Position numbers and translations under genes: made by a program
Notes under the pieces: model-generated
What the model saw: only the letters and a program-made list of their open reading frames with translations
Databases searched by the model: none
What the model was told of the DNA's origin: nothing
Source: Bufo bufo
Taxonomy: Eukaryota; Chordata; Amphibia; Anura; Bufonidae
Assembly (NCBI RefSeq): GCF_905171765.1
Contig: NC_053392.1
Coordinates: forward strand, 103,404,220 to 103,468,219
DNA: 64,000 bases
Direction: 5' to 3'
Shown here: in pieces, positions 23,854 through 34,204 of the stretch
How the letters are laid out: every line of letters begins with the position of its first letter
Numbering within the stretch: position 1 is the stretch's first letter

Positions 23854-24921
23854 TCAGGTGTTCCTATTCTTGGTGTTCATTTTCCTCTTCTGCGATACTG
23901 TTTCCCAGCGTTCCTGGTCTGGGAGCTCCGGCAACGGCATATGAAGGACTGGAATTGGCATCCAGGAAGAGATCTCAAGTGGCGGAACCCTCAGAAGCGA
24001 CCATGCAGCTGGTAGATCTTCTGGTGTACGGACTGTGCACCTTTTGCTGTTGTAGACAAAGGTAAGGCCAAATGGGAACAGCCATTTGAAAGGAGTTTGG
24101 ATTGATTTCAGAAGATCCGTCAGCGGTCTTAGTATTCTCCTTTTGTTAAGTGTTGAGGGTGCCAGGTCTTGAAAAAGCAATATCTTGTTCCCCTTGAAGG
24201 ACACCTCTGAAAGATCTCTGGCTGCTTTCAAGAGGGCAGCGGTGTCTATATATCTCAACAGTCCACACAGCACATCCCTAGGCAATTCACCTTCCTTGGG
24301 TTTCGGTTTTAGAGACCGGTGTATTCGTTCAATTGTGATCTGGGCTGCCTTCTCCTTCCCCAGGAGGGTTGTAAAGATGGTGTCAGCAGCTTCCGGTAGC
24401 TTGTCGTGCAATGTGCTCTCAGGGATCCCCCTTATACTGATGTTTTTGCGCCTGTTACGATTCTCCTGGTCCTCTATGAGTACCATGGCTGCATTTATGA
24501 ATGCCATTTGGGCTGTGCAATTGTCTCCTACGGCTCGGCTGTGGGATATTATAAATGCCTGGTTCCCTTCCAGAGATTCGACCCTTTGCCCGATATGTTT
24601 GATATCATTCTTAATTTCTGCGAGATCGTGCAGTACCGGAGCCAGGGCTTGTGACAGTGCTTGTTGAAGAAACTGGCTTGTGATTCCTGCCTGGTTGGTA
24701 GAAGGGGGTGAGTAGTCATCTGCCAAAGAGCCTGTCTCCTCAGCTTCCGAAGCCATGTCCCTCTCCAGCCGTTCCTCTGCCGCCATCTTGCCTGCACTTG
24801 CCGGCGCTGTAGGGTTTTTCTTATGGAGATATTTCTCCATATCGGAGCAACTTCTGTCTTGCTTCATAGGGTCTGGTTTTTCTCTCGGTCTATCCTTACC
24901 GATTTTGACCATCTTGACCAC
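23854..24921 (-). CDS. LINE ORF1 RNA-binding protein (L1 ORF1p-like)
   Basis: An uninterrupted 355-residue frame. In L1 elements this protein trimerises through a coiled coil, binds the element RNA and acts as a nucleic-acid chaperone in the RNP. Here a charged N-terminus is followed by a heptad-rich region at about residues 82-155 (QQALSQALAPVLHDL onward), an RRM-type domain from about 159 (NISIRGIPES) and a C-terminal domain with IERIHRSLKPKP (197-208) and LLFQDLAPSTLNKRR (248-262). The first of two close methionines was taken as start; M4 is an alternative. The open frame contrasts with the broken ORF2. Confidence 0.85.
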   Translation of the reverse strand: MVKMVKIGKDRPREKPDPMKQDRSCSDMEKYLHKKNPTAPASAGKMAAEERLERDMASEAEETGSLADDYSPPSTNQAGITSQFLQQALSQALAPVLHDLAEIKNDIKHIGQRVESLEGNQAFIISHSRAVGDNCTAQMAFINAAMVLIEDQENRNRRKNISIRGIPESTLHDKLPEAADTIFTTLLGKEKAAQITIERIHRSLKPKPKEGELPRDVLCGLLRYIDTAALLKAARDLSEVSFKGNKILLFQDLAPSTLNKRRILRPLTDLLKSIQTPFKWLFPFGLTFVYNSKRCTVRTPEDLPAAWSLLRVPPLEISSWMPIPVLHMPLPELPDQERWETVSQKRKMNTKNRNT

Positions 24922-25029
24922 ACCAGTACGCTAAATATACCAGTCTGCAGGGTAGTGGCATGAGGAGCTTACACACACATGTCTGTCTCGTTGAGCAGTC
25001 AGGCTCCGCCCCCCCGCACCAGTATTATT

Positions 25030-25743
25030 AATGTATACTCTGCAAAGAAAAAAAGGGGGGGCAGTTAGCACATCCCAATGCGCAGGTGCACGTTGCTATG
25101 GCTGAAAACACAACATACAATGCAACAGCTCTCTGCAAACCAAATAAAGTACAAAAATGCATTATAATTGCTAGAGCTGTGCTTGTAAATTAGAGATGCT
25201 TGGCAAATACATTTTGTACAAAATTATTTGAGCCCGTCTGCCACACGTCAAGGTGATCTCTGTAAGACAGGAACCTAACACTAAATTCTACCTGTTATGT
25301 GCCATGATGGATACCATACAATTCAGGGAGTGTAGATTCCACATGCATGCTGGGCCCACTTTAATTTTTATCATCTTTGGTGCCAAAATTAAAGTCCATC
25401 ATGACCATACAGAAATGCAAAAAGAAATTGCAAAAATATGTACTTTACTCAGATATATTGGCAACCAAAGACAAACAGTAGCAAATTTGTTAGAAATGCC
25501 TGGTAAGCTTTCTCACCCTGAAAGTTCCTACACAATTAAAGCCTAACCCGGGTCCTGCAATACCTAGTAGGCCCAACAATAGGGTTGAGCAGGATAATTA
25601 AGCTGATATAAAGCATACAGATGATCAATCTCTGTCAATTGGCTGACTCAGACAAAAGTCTGACAAAAGTCCACCTGTGCTGATGTGCTTCCCTGTTGTA
25701 CAGTTCATCTGGGGACAAAAACACGTGACCATAGACATGAGTA
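25030..25743. other. No gene seen
   Basis: Apparently unique sequence. The frame at 25253-25546 has no recognisable similarity. The phrase 'aatagggttgagc' at 25580 resembles a hAT terminus but has no partner. Confidence 0.4.
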
Positions 25744-25746
25744 TAA

Positions 25747-26259
25747 GGCTACATTCACACGTCAGTATTTTTATATAATCCGATTTTCTGTCCGTTTTTT
25801 GCGGATCCGTTGTTCCTGAAAATGTTTCAGTATGTCATCCGTATGTCATCCGTTTTTTGCGGATCCGCAAAAAAACGGAAACATGTATAAATTTCAATAA
25901 GCAAATAAAGTTGTTTGGATTTCTTGAAAAAAAAATAAAATAAAAATTAAAATGTAATTTCCAGGAACGGATTCCGTATAAAACGGATGACATACGGAAT
26001 GACATCCGTATGTCTTCCGTTTTTTGCGGATCCATTGACTTTGTATTGTACCAGGATCCGATTTTTCAGGAAAAGAATAGGACATGTTTTATATTTAAAC
26101 GGACATGCGGAACGGAACAACGGAAACGGACAGCACACATTGTGCTGTCCGTTTTTTTCCAGGACCCATTGAAAATGAATGGGTCGAGATCTGGTCCAGA
26201 TCTGTTCCAGGAAAAACGGAACAGATCAGGAAAGAAAAAACGGACGTGTGAATGGACCC
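25747..26259. mobile_element. Foldback MITE, Harbinger-like, TAA duplication
   Basis: TAA flanks both sides (25744-25746 and 26260-26262). The ends are GGCTACATTCACACGTC and, reverse-complemented, GGGTCCATTCACACGTCCG. The interior is built of complementary 'ccgttttttgcggatccg' type segments, so overlapping frames appear on both strands. No transposase. Confidence 0.8.
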
Positions 26260-26262
26260 TAA

Positions 26263-26878
26263 AAAAACTAAAATACAATGCAAGTCCAAAATGGCAAACT
26301 TATAACAGGTACCCAGAAAAGAGAGATATAGGAGTGTCTGATGTAAACATCTGGCTCTGAGATTGATGTTCGATCAAAAACACCCAGTTTGGGTAGAGGC
26401 AGCATATCCTGTCAAAGATGATCCATCTTTGAATAACCTGAAACCAACTACAAGAAACTCACTCTGGATTATTAATTGGAAAGGTTGCATTCCCCTTATA
26501 TTCTGTTGATGCAAATACTCTGGAAACCCATCCTTGTTTTCCCTTTAAAATGCTGCTGAGGAGGGAAGTTTCCTACCTGGATTGAGACTTAAAGTAAACA
26601 TATACTTATAGTGAGTTTGTTGAAGTGTTTCGTCACTGCATGTGATATCATTAAATGTAAAGAAGGACTCTTGCTGCAGTGTTTGGGTTATATACAATTG
26701 ATTGTTTGAATATCTTGTTCTGCAGTTGTTAATAAGAAGGTTCTTCGTACCTATAGGATCATGTATCAGTAGATAGGATGTAATGGAAGTCCACTCATTA
26801 CAATATCCCACCTTTCCTCCTCGCCTTTACATCACTTGTCCACACCCCTTGGGGTCTGGTGAAAGGTACCATGTTTTC
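26263..26878. other. No gene seen
   Basis: Unique-looking sequence; the only long frame (26545-26811 minus) has no recognisable domain. Confidence 0.4.
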
Positions 26879-26881
26879 TAA

Positions 26882-28808
26882 GGCTACTTTCTTGCGTTTG
26901 GAGCGGATCCGTCTGCTGTCTGCACAGACGGATACGCTCCTATAATGCAAACGCTTGCATCCGTTCAGAACGGATCCATCTGCATAACTGGTTTTTACAG
27001 ATCTGATTTTTCACTTCGTAAAACCTCAGATCCGACAGTATATTCTAACACAGAGGCGTTCCCATGGTGATGGGGACGCTTCAAGTTAGAATATACTAAA
27101 AGAACTGTGTACATGACTGCCCCCTGCTGCCTGGCAGCACCCGATCTCTTACAGGGGGCTGTGATCCGCACAATTATTGTGTGAATCATAGCCCCCTGTA
27201 AGAGATCAGGGGGTCTGCCCCCTCCCTCCCCTGTATTAAATGTGACCAGTGCTGCCCCCCTCCTTCTATATTCATTGGTGGCCAGTGCGGCCCCCCCTCC
27301 CTCCCTCCCCAGTATTAAATGTGACCAGTGCGGCCCCCCTCCCTCTACATTCATTGGTGGCCAGTGCGGATTCCCAGTATTAAATGTGACCAGTGCGGCC
27401 TCCCCTCTTCCCCCCCCCTAATTAAAATCACCCTCCTCATCATTGGTGGCAGCGGAGAGTTCCGATCGGAGTCCCAGTTTAATCGCTGGGGCTCCGATCG
27501 GTTACCATGGCAGCCAAGACGCTATTGCAGTCTTGGCTGCCATGGTTACTTAGCAATAAATAGAAGCATTATACTTACCTGCGAGCTGCGATGTCTGTGA
27601 CCGGCCGGGAGCTCCTCCTACTGGTAAGTGAAAGGTCTGTGCGGCGCATTGCCTATAGCACAGACCTGTCACTTACCAGTAGGAGGAGCGCCCGGCCGGT
27701 CACAGACATCGCAGCTCGCAGGTAAGTATAATGCTTCTATATATTGCTAAGCAACCATGGCAGCCAAGACGGCAATAGCGTCTTGGCTGCCATGGTAACC
27801 GATCGGAGCCCCAGCGATTAAACTGGGACTCCGATCGGAACTCTCCGCTGCCACCAATGATGGGGAGGGGGTGATTTTAATTAGGGGGGAAGAAGAGGGG
27901 AGGCCGCACTGGTCACATTTAATACTGGGAATCCGCACTGGCCACCAATGAATATAGAGGGAGGGGGGCCGCACTGGTCACATTTAATACTGGGGAGGGA
28001 GGGGGGCCGCACTGGCCACCAATAAATATAGAGGGAGGGGGGCCGCACTGGTCACATTTAATACTGGGGAGGGAGGGGGCCGCACTGGCCACCAATAAAT
28101 ATAGAGGGAGGGGGGCCGCACTGGTCACATTAATACTGGGGAGGGAGGGAGGGGGGCCGCACTGGCCACCAATGAGTTAAATACAGGGGGGAGGGGGGGT
28201 CTGCCCCCTGCTGCCTGGCAGCACCTGCCAGGCAGCAGGGGGCAGTCATGTATACAGTTCTCAGTATATTCTAACTTGAAGCGTCCCCATCACCATGGGA
28301 ACGCCTCTGTGTTAGAATATACTGTTGGATCTGAGTTTCACGATCTAACTCAAATCCGATGGTATATTCTAACATAGAGGCGTTCCCATGGTGATGGGGA
28401 CGCTTCAAGTTAAAATATACCATCGGATTGGAGAAAACTCTGATCTGATGGTATATTAATAGGGGACTCCTGACTTTACATTGAAAGTCAATGGGGGACG
28501 GATCCGTTTGAAATTGCACCATATTGTGTCAACGTCAAACGGATCCGTCCCCATTGACTTGCATTGTAAGTCTGGACGGATCCGTTTGGCTCCGCACGGC
28601 CAGGCGGACACAAAAACGCTGCAAGCTGCGTTCGGGTGTCCGCCTGCTGAGCGGAACGGAGGCCAAACGGTGCCAAACTGATGCATTCTGAGCGGATCCG
28701 CATCCACTCAGAATGCATTGGGGCTTTACGGATCCGTTCGGGGCCGCTTGTGAGAGCCTTCAAACGGAACTCACAAGCGGAGCCCTGAACGCTAGTGTGA
28801 AAGTAGCC
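26882..28808. mobile_element. 1.93-kb foldback element with minisatellite arms
   Basis: TAA flanks both ends (26879-26881 and 28809-28811); termini GGCTACTTTCTTGCG and GGCTACTTTCACACTAGCG. Most of the interior is one very long palindrome: 27040-27640 reappears inverted at about 27660-28340, with its centre near 27645. Each arm contains a minisatellite with 'gtgaccagtgcggccccc' units (27240-27430; inverted 27870-28190). A third copy of the 'ggcgttcccatggtgatggg' segment lies at 28380-28410. Frames inside are symmetry artefacts. Confidence 0.82.
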
Positions 28809-28811
28809 TAA

Positions 28812-29439
28812 GTCAGTTCTGCTTTGGTGTATAACAGTGCACTGGTCCTAATCAGATGTCCCAACACATAACATATATAACATACAACATATAACACAAT
28901 ACCAACATAAAACAGACAAAGGGCCCCTTTTGACATAACACCTTTCGACATAAAAATATTCATTGGAACTCCAAACCAATTTTTTATCCAGACGTTCTAT
29001 CAGGGTTTTCATTATTGCTACACATAAAACTTTCACCTGATCAAACATTTGGGAGAAAGTAAAAGTAATTAGCAAGAAGCCTCCAAGCGTTCCTGACGTC
29101 CGTTAAATACAGCTGCAAAATAAAACTCATAAAACAGTTGTTTTCATAATTAAAGAACCATATTTACCCAATATTACATTTAACAATTGTCCCATTTATT
29201 ACCACGTGGATTTTCTATTATCCAATTTATTTTATGTTTTTATCTTTAGGATATCCGATTACGATGTATAGTTATTAGGAGAGTACTTCTGAAGCTTTAA
29301 AAGCATACTGGGAGTTTTAGGTTCCTTACTGGCTTGAGACCCCTGCTATAGAAGACACTAACTGTACCTTGATCTAATAATTCAGTGCATTTAGAAAGTC
29401 TTCAGACACAATGACTTTTTTTTACTTCCAACCTTCCCA
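28812..29439. other. No gene seen
   Basis: AT-rich sequence without coding frames of note. A run of 'acataacatatataacatacaac' type simple sequence lies near 28865-28905. Confidence 0.4.
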
Positions 29440-29900
29440 TGCTCTCCATTCAGACAATGACTTACGTCTGACTTCCACCATGATTCGAACCTCTCACTCC
29501 CGGCTCCAAGACGTCTCCCGAGCTTCAGCATTTCTCTGGAATGCCCTGTCCAAAGAAATCATGTTAAATCACAACATACTCCGTTTTTAAGCACTCCCTA
29601 AAAACACATCTTGTTAGGGTAGACTATCACATCCCCTGATCTAACTCCTCTCCATATAGCCATTTATAATTTCCTGAACCTGATCCTCCACCAAACTCTC
29701 CACTGCACCCATGCACCCAGAAGCACTTCATATATTGGCTGCTGACTGTCTCATGCAGCTTTATATCTGCTCCCCTATTTCCCCAAGATGACTGGCCCAT
29801 TGCACAAAACAAGCACTTTTACCCCTTTTGTGTCACCCCTATCTCCTCATAGATTGTAAGCTCTTCCGGGCAGGGTCCTCATTCCTCTTTGCTCTATTCA
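29440..29900 (+). pseudogene. 3' end of a CR1/L2/RTE-type LINE
   Basis: The plus-strand frame reads RTSHSRLQDVSRASAFLWNA followed by LSKEIM and, after an in-frame stop, LPKNTSC. This is the 'LWNSLP...LK THLF' signature that ends the ORF2 of many CR1/L2/RTE-group LINEs. The following 3' UTR includes 'attgtaagctcttccgggca', typical of a widespread vertebrate repeat tail. Severely 5' truncated and dead. Confidence 0.6.
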
Positions 29901-30990
29901 GCGATATTCTTAATGAAAAAGGAAAATGTTGAACTTTATTTACTTTAGCACAAAGTCGTAAAATAACAAAATGTGAAAAAAGTTTAAACTTTCCAAATGC
30001 ATTGTGTATAATATAATAGATGGTATATTTTATTATAGTTTTCATAAAATGTATAACTCCCCTAAATTATCTTGTTGATAATGTGTTTTCTTGAATTTCT
30101 AGTTTTTAGAATATGAACCTTACTTTATGTGCCGCACGGTTCAGTGTTGATGTATCTAGTGAATGAATAGACAACCATACCTAGACAATGGTTGCCTGCA
30201 TTGGGTATGGGAGATTTTAGTTGGTCAATAAAATTGATGGTGAAGACACTGACCCTGTATCTACCAGCTGGGACACATTGTCACGTGTCAGGTAAACTCC
30301 AGCAGCTCACACTTCCATTGAATTCACTCACCATGCAAATTATTTATTTGAAAGAGAAAACATGCTCTGTTACATTTCATAGCACCGCTCTTTGATTTTA
30401 TGCTGGTGGTTTTGAAATTTTAATTGGAAATTTACCTGTTGAGTAATTCTGTTTGTTTTGCGTTCTGCTCCCATGACATACAATTTTCTAATTACTCACT
30501 TGGCAGAGTCTCATTTCAATCCCGTCACCTGCAGAGTTATCTATTTACCAGAATTTGAAGGTATAATGAACATTAATTTAATATGGGTTTTCATGTGAGT
30601 ATAAATAGTACTTGTGCCAAAATATGCTGATTATTAAAGTTTCAACCTAAATAAGTTTCAACATGGCTGAATTGTATTTTTTCCCTCAGCAATTTGGATG
30701 ACATTTTCAATTCCTGTAAAGGTACAGCAAACATATGAAATGATACAAAAAACAAAATAACAATAACAACCATATACTATGAGGCTATGCTCACACATTT
30801 AGGATTTGATGAGGAATTAGGAAGTTATCAGTGCCTAAATCAGTCTCCCCAAATCACCTGACATTCTCCATCTAATGCATGTGAATGGGGGGAAGAGAGA
30901 TTACTGTTTGCAAATTTGAAAATCCATAGCATGCAGATTAGTTGTGCAGATTCTGAACAATAAATCTGCAGATTAGCCTCACTGAATGAT
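29901..30990. other. No gene seen; candidate conserved non-coding block
   Basis: Unique sequence. The stretch 30270-30650 is balanced in composition and contains an octamer-like site (catgcaaatta near 30333), an E-box-like cacgtg and several taat cores. It may be a conserved regulatory element, but composition alone does not prove it. Confidence 0.3.
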
Positions 30991-30992
30991 AG

Positions 30993-31190
30993 TGGGCAGC
31001 ATGGTGGCGCAGTGGTTAGCACTGGGGCCTTGCAGTGCTAATTTCCTGAGTTCTAATTGGACTGTATGTTGTTTTGTTTTTGAGGGTTTCCTACCATACT
31101 CCGACAACATACATATAAGTTTACTCTGATTCTAGACTGTGAACCTGAATGGGGACAGAGTCTGGTGCGAGTGAATGGCAACATGTTCTG
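30993..31190 (+). mobile_element. tRNA-derived SINE, decayed
   Basis: Begins GGGCAGCATGGTGGCGCAGT with a tRNA-like A box (GTGGCGCAGTGGTT), then 'agcactggggccttgcagtg'. A degraded B box (gagttctaattgg) follows. The tail 'gtgaacctgaatggggacag' corresponds to the tail of the inverted copy at 60048-60276. Confidence 0.7.
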
Positions 31191-32232
31191 GTTTCCTGAT
31201 GCAGTTTTGGAAGCCAAAACGAGGAGAAGATCATAAAAGTAGACAAAGTATAAAGGGCAGATAAGACTTCTCTTTTTTTAATTCATTCCTAGTCTTGGCT
31301 TTCAAAACTGCATCAGAAAAACCTGGCCATACCTTTAGGTTATGTTAACATTGATATAAGGGTCCATTCCATCAGGTTTCCATTTCCACTTATCAGTCAA
31401 TGGATAAGACAATCCATCATACATGTCATGGCTGTTTCAATAGAGTACAACCTGTAGAAGATCCACATCGGCATTGTTTAAAGAGGTTGCCTAGCTTAGA
31501 CAACCTCTCTTCTGATTGATGAGTTTGACCAGAAGCTAGTTGCAGAAGATATATAACTGATGCAAATATCAATGTTTCCTGGAATAAAAGGAGGAAGAAG
31601 GTAAAAAAGTTGAAATGCTACTTACCCTGCAGTGTTGCTACTAGGAAGCAAGACATGTCAAATGAGTTTTATGTAATCTATGACATCACTATTATCCACA
31701 GGTCATATGGATCCCTGCAGTCCCCCAGGCATAAAACACCCCTGGATGCAGTTAATAATTTTAGCTAACAAGGGTCAATCCTGAGAAGACCCTCTTCTAG
31801 TCAATAAACATGTAATAAGACAAATAGAGAAAATATAGATTGTAGACATTTTGCTATCTCTCTCATCTCTCTGAAATTCACCTTCACCTCAACAGGATCT
31901 CTTCTAAACTGTGGCTATATGACTGAAGAAGGTTATAATTTCTCTAATGGATAAATGAACCTCTGCCTAGATATTGCACCTGCAGGCCTTGTCACGGGCA
32001 CTTCTCTTTTGCTGGACTGGCTAACACAACAATGGAGGATTCTGCATAGAGTCTGAGAATTCAAGAATATTGTGTACAGTGCTTTTAAAGTCTGTGGGAA
32101 TAACTGGGTCACAGATAGACATAAAGGTCACAGGACACATACAGCTCTATATGACTACTAGCTTGGTCTTTCAATAAAAAATTGTTGTTACTACTGTGAG
32201 GCAGTGACAGGCCTCATATATGAGGGAAGATA
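31191..32232. other. No gene seen
   Basis: Unique-looking sequence. Two phrases around 31200 and 31305 ('agttttggaagccaaaac' and 'gctttcaaaactgcatcag') are inverted partners about 100 bp apart, possibly a small decayed foldback. Confidence 0.35.
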
Positions 32233-32234
32233 TA

Positions 32235-33284
32235 CACTCACCTAAAGAATTATTAGGAACACCATACTAATACTGTGTTGGACCCCCTTTTGCCTTCAGA
32301 ACTGCCTTAATTCTACGCTGCATTGATTCAACAAGGTGCTGATAGCATTCTTTAGAAATGTTGGCCCATATTGATAGGATAGCATCTTGCAGTTGATGGA
32401 GATTTGAGGGATGCACATCCAGGGCACGAAGCTCCCGTTCCACCACATCCCAAAGATGCTCTATTGGGTTGAGATCTGGTGACTGTGGGGACCATTTTAG
32501 TACAGTGAACTCATTGTCATGTTCAAGAAACCAATTTGAAATGATTCGAGCTTTGTGACATGGTGCATTATCCTGCTGGAAGTAGCCATCAGAGGATGGA
32601 TACATGTTCTCATTCTGTTTACGCCAAATTCGGACTCTACCATTTGAATGTCTCAACAGAAATCGAGACTCATCAGACCAGGCAACATTTTTCCAGTCTT
32701 CAACAGTCCAATTTTGGTGAGCTCGTGCAAATTGTAGACTCTTTTTCCTATTTGTAGTGGAGATGAGTGGTACCCGGTGGGGTCTTCTGCTGTTGTAGCC
32801 CATCCGCCTCAAGGTTGTGCGTGTTGTGGCTTCAAAAATGCTTTGCTGCATACCTCGGTTGTAACGAGTGGTTATTTCAGTCAACGTTGCTCTTCTATCA
32901 GCTTGAATCAGTCGGCCCATTCCCCTCTGACCTCTAGCATCCACAAGGCATTTTTGCCCACAGGACTGCCGCATACTGGATGTTTTTCCCTTTTCACACC
33001 ATTCTTTGTAAACCCTAGAAATGGTTGTGTGTGAAAATCCCAGTAACTGAGCAGATTGTGAAATACTCAGACCTCCCCGTCTGGCACCAACAACCATGCC
33101 ACGCTCAAAATTGCTTAAATCACCTTTCTTTCCCATTCTGACATTCAGTTTGGAGTTCAGGAGATTGTCTGGACCAGGACCACACCCCTAAATGCATTGA
33201 AACAACTGCCATGTGATTGGTTGACTAGATAATTGCATTAATGAGAAATAGAACAGGTGTTCCTAATAATTCTTTAGGTGAGTG
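32235..33284 (-). mobile_element. Tc1/mariner transposon, DD36E type
   Basis: Terminal inverted repeats CACTCACCTAAAGAATTATT at both ends, flanked by TA (32233-32234 and 33285-33286). The element is 1,050 bp with one long minus-strand transposase frame. Spacing of the last two catalytic residues places it with the DD36E ('Incomer') family known from vertebrates including frogs (recognition from memory). Confidence 0.9.
32267..33136 (-). pseudogene. Tc1/mariner DD36E transposase with internal deletion
   Basis: A 289-residue frame. An N-terminal helix-turn-helix pair (MGKKGDLSNFERG; LLGFSHTTISRVYKEW) binds the terminal repeats in this family. The first catalytic Asp is in NVAWSDESRF, the second in YFQQDNAPCHKA, and the Glu in QSPDLNPIEHLWD. 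Thirty-six residues separate the second Asp from the Glu. Full-length relatives have about 340 residues; here roughly 50 are missing between the first and second Asp, where ENMYPS runs straight into SDGYFQQD. The frame stays open, so the break is in-frame, but the lost segment belongs to the catalytic core and activity is not expected. Confidence 0.88.
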
Positions 33285-33286
33285 TA

Positions 33287-33838
33287 TGTCTTCCAGAATG
33301 GTGCAGGAGACCTATTAGAGGAGATGCATATCATGGTTTGCTGTGTTTCACCTGAGATGTGTCACTAAGGTGCCCGAAGTAAAAGCCAGTACCCAGTGTG
33401 TCGACTAGGATAGATTGTGGACGCTGTTGGTACTTCGCATATCTGGTTTCAGATAATCCGAGCCTGGCTTTTATTGGGAATAAGCAAAGAGCTCGGTGGG
33501 TGCTTATTCCCCACGATCCACTCTGGGTTTCACAGGTAGTCTATGTCCACAGTTCTCATTTAAAAGTCAGCAGCAATCATCAGTGTGGGGGAAGTCTGGG
33601 GAGAGATAAGCCCAGAGAACAGACCTGCGTGATTAAAGGCTTGGTAACTGGCAGACTGTGAGGCTAAGTGAAGCTGGATCTATCCCCTGGTGTCAACTGG
33701 AACTTAGAGGTTGAGATAGAGATTTATGTGTTAGTTAGAGCCCAGACGGGCAGGTGTTTATTTAGTTTTTATGCTTTCTGGTGCTGGTGCTGGAACCACA
33801 CCCAGTGATGTTATAACTGGAAGGGTCATTTGAACTGC
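33287..33838. other. No gene seen
   Basis: No recognisable domain in the 33398-33661 frame. Sequence looks unique. Confidence 0.4.
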
Positions 33839-33841
33839 TTA

Positions 33842-34065
33842 GGCCTCATTCACACATACATGGATTTTCACGGACCACGGTTCGTAAAAACCCGTCCTGC
33901 TTAGTGCACGAGCGCACAGCGTCATTGGTTGCTATGACGCCGTACGCTTCTTGCCGCCGCCGCTGTACAGTAATACACTCGTATAGATCATCTGAGTGTA
34001 TTACTGTACAGCAGCGGCGGCATGAAGCACACAGAGTGAAAATCCACGTATGTGCGAATGAGGCT
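33842..34065. mobile_element. Foldback MITE, Harbinger-like, TTA duplication
   Basis: Flanked by TTA (33839-33841 and 34066-34068). Ends are GGCCTCATTCACACATAC and, reverse-complemented, AGCCTCATTCGCACATAC. The centre folds on 'gccgccgccgctgtacagta' and its complement around 33955-34020. Confidence 0.75.
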
Positions 34066-34204
34066 TTAAAGTGACACAAGCACCGTTTGGGCTTGGAAAC
34101 CCCTTGTATGATGAGAAGTCTGTCATTGCCGACCCCCTGTGAGAGAGCGATCCCTTACACTACTAATAAGTAGAAGGGGTTATTTAGGTCCTAAAGGTGC
34201 TAAA

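Larger units (their letters stand above)
19065..25020 (-). mobile_element. Full-length L1/Tx1-type LINE
   Basis: A non-LTR retrotransposon of about 5.96 kb on the minus strand. A 9-bp duplication, agtattatt, flanks it (19056-19064 and 25021-25029), and a short A-tract (T-run at 19063-19068 on the plus strand) marks the 3' end. It has a GC-rich ~100-bp 5' leader, ORF1 (24921-23854), an inter-ORF stretch of about 670 bp, a decayed ORF2 (23184-19439) and a 3' UTR with AATAAAAATAAA near 19100. The order ORF1, then EN-RT-Cys ORF2, is that of the L1/Tx1 group. Confidence 0.9.

Noticed and set aside
25573..25600. hAT terminus 'aatagggttgagc'
   Set aside because: No partner terminus or 8-bp duplication was found nearby; probably chance.
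30994..31060. tRNA gene
   Set aside because: A-box and B-box-like sequences belong to a tRNA-derived SINE; no cloverleaf with a proper anticodon arm can be formed.
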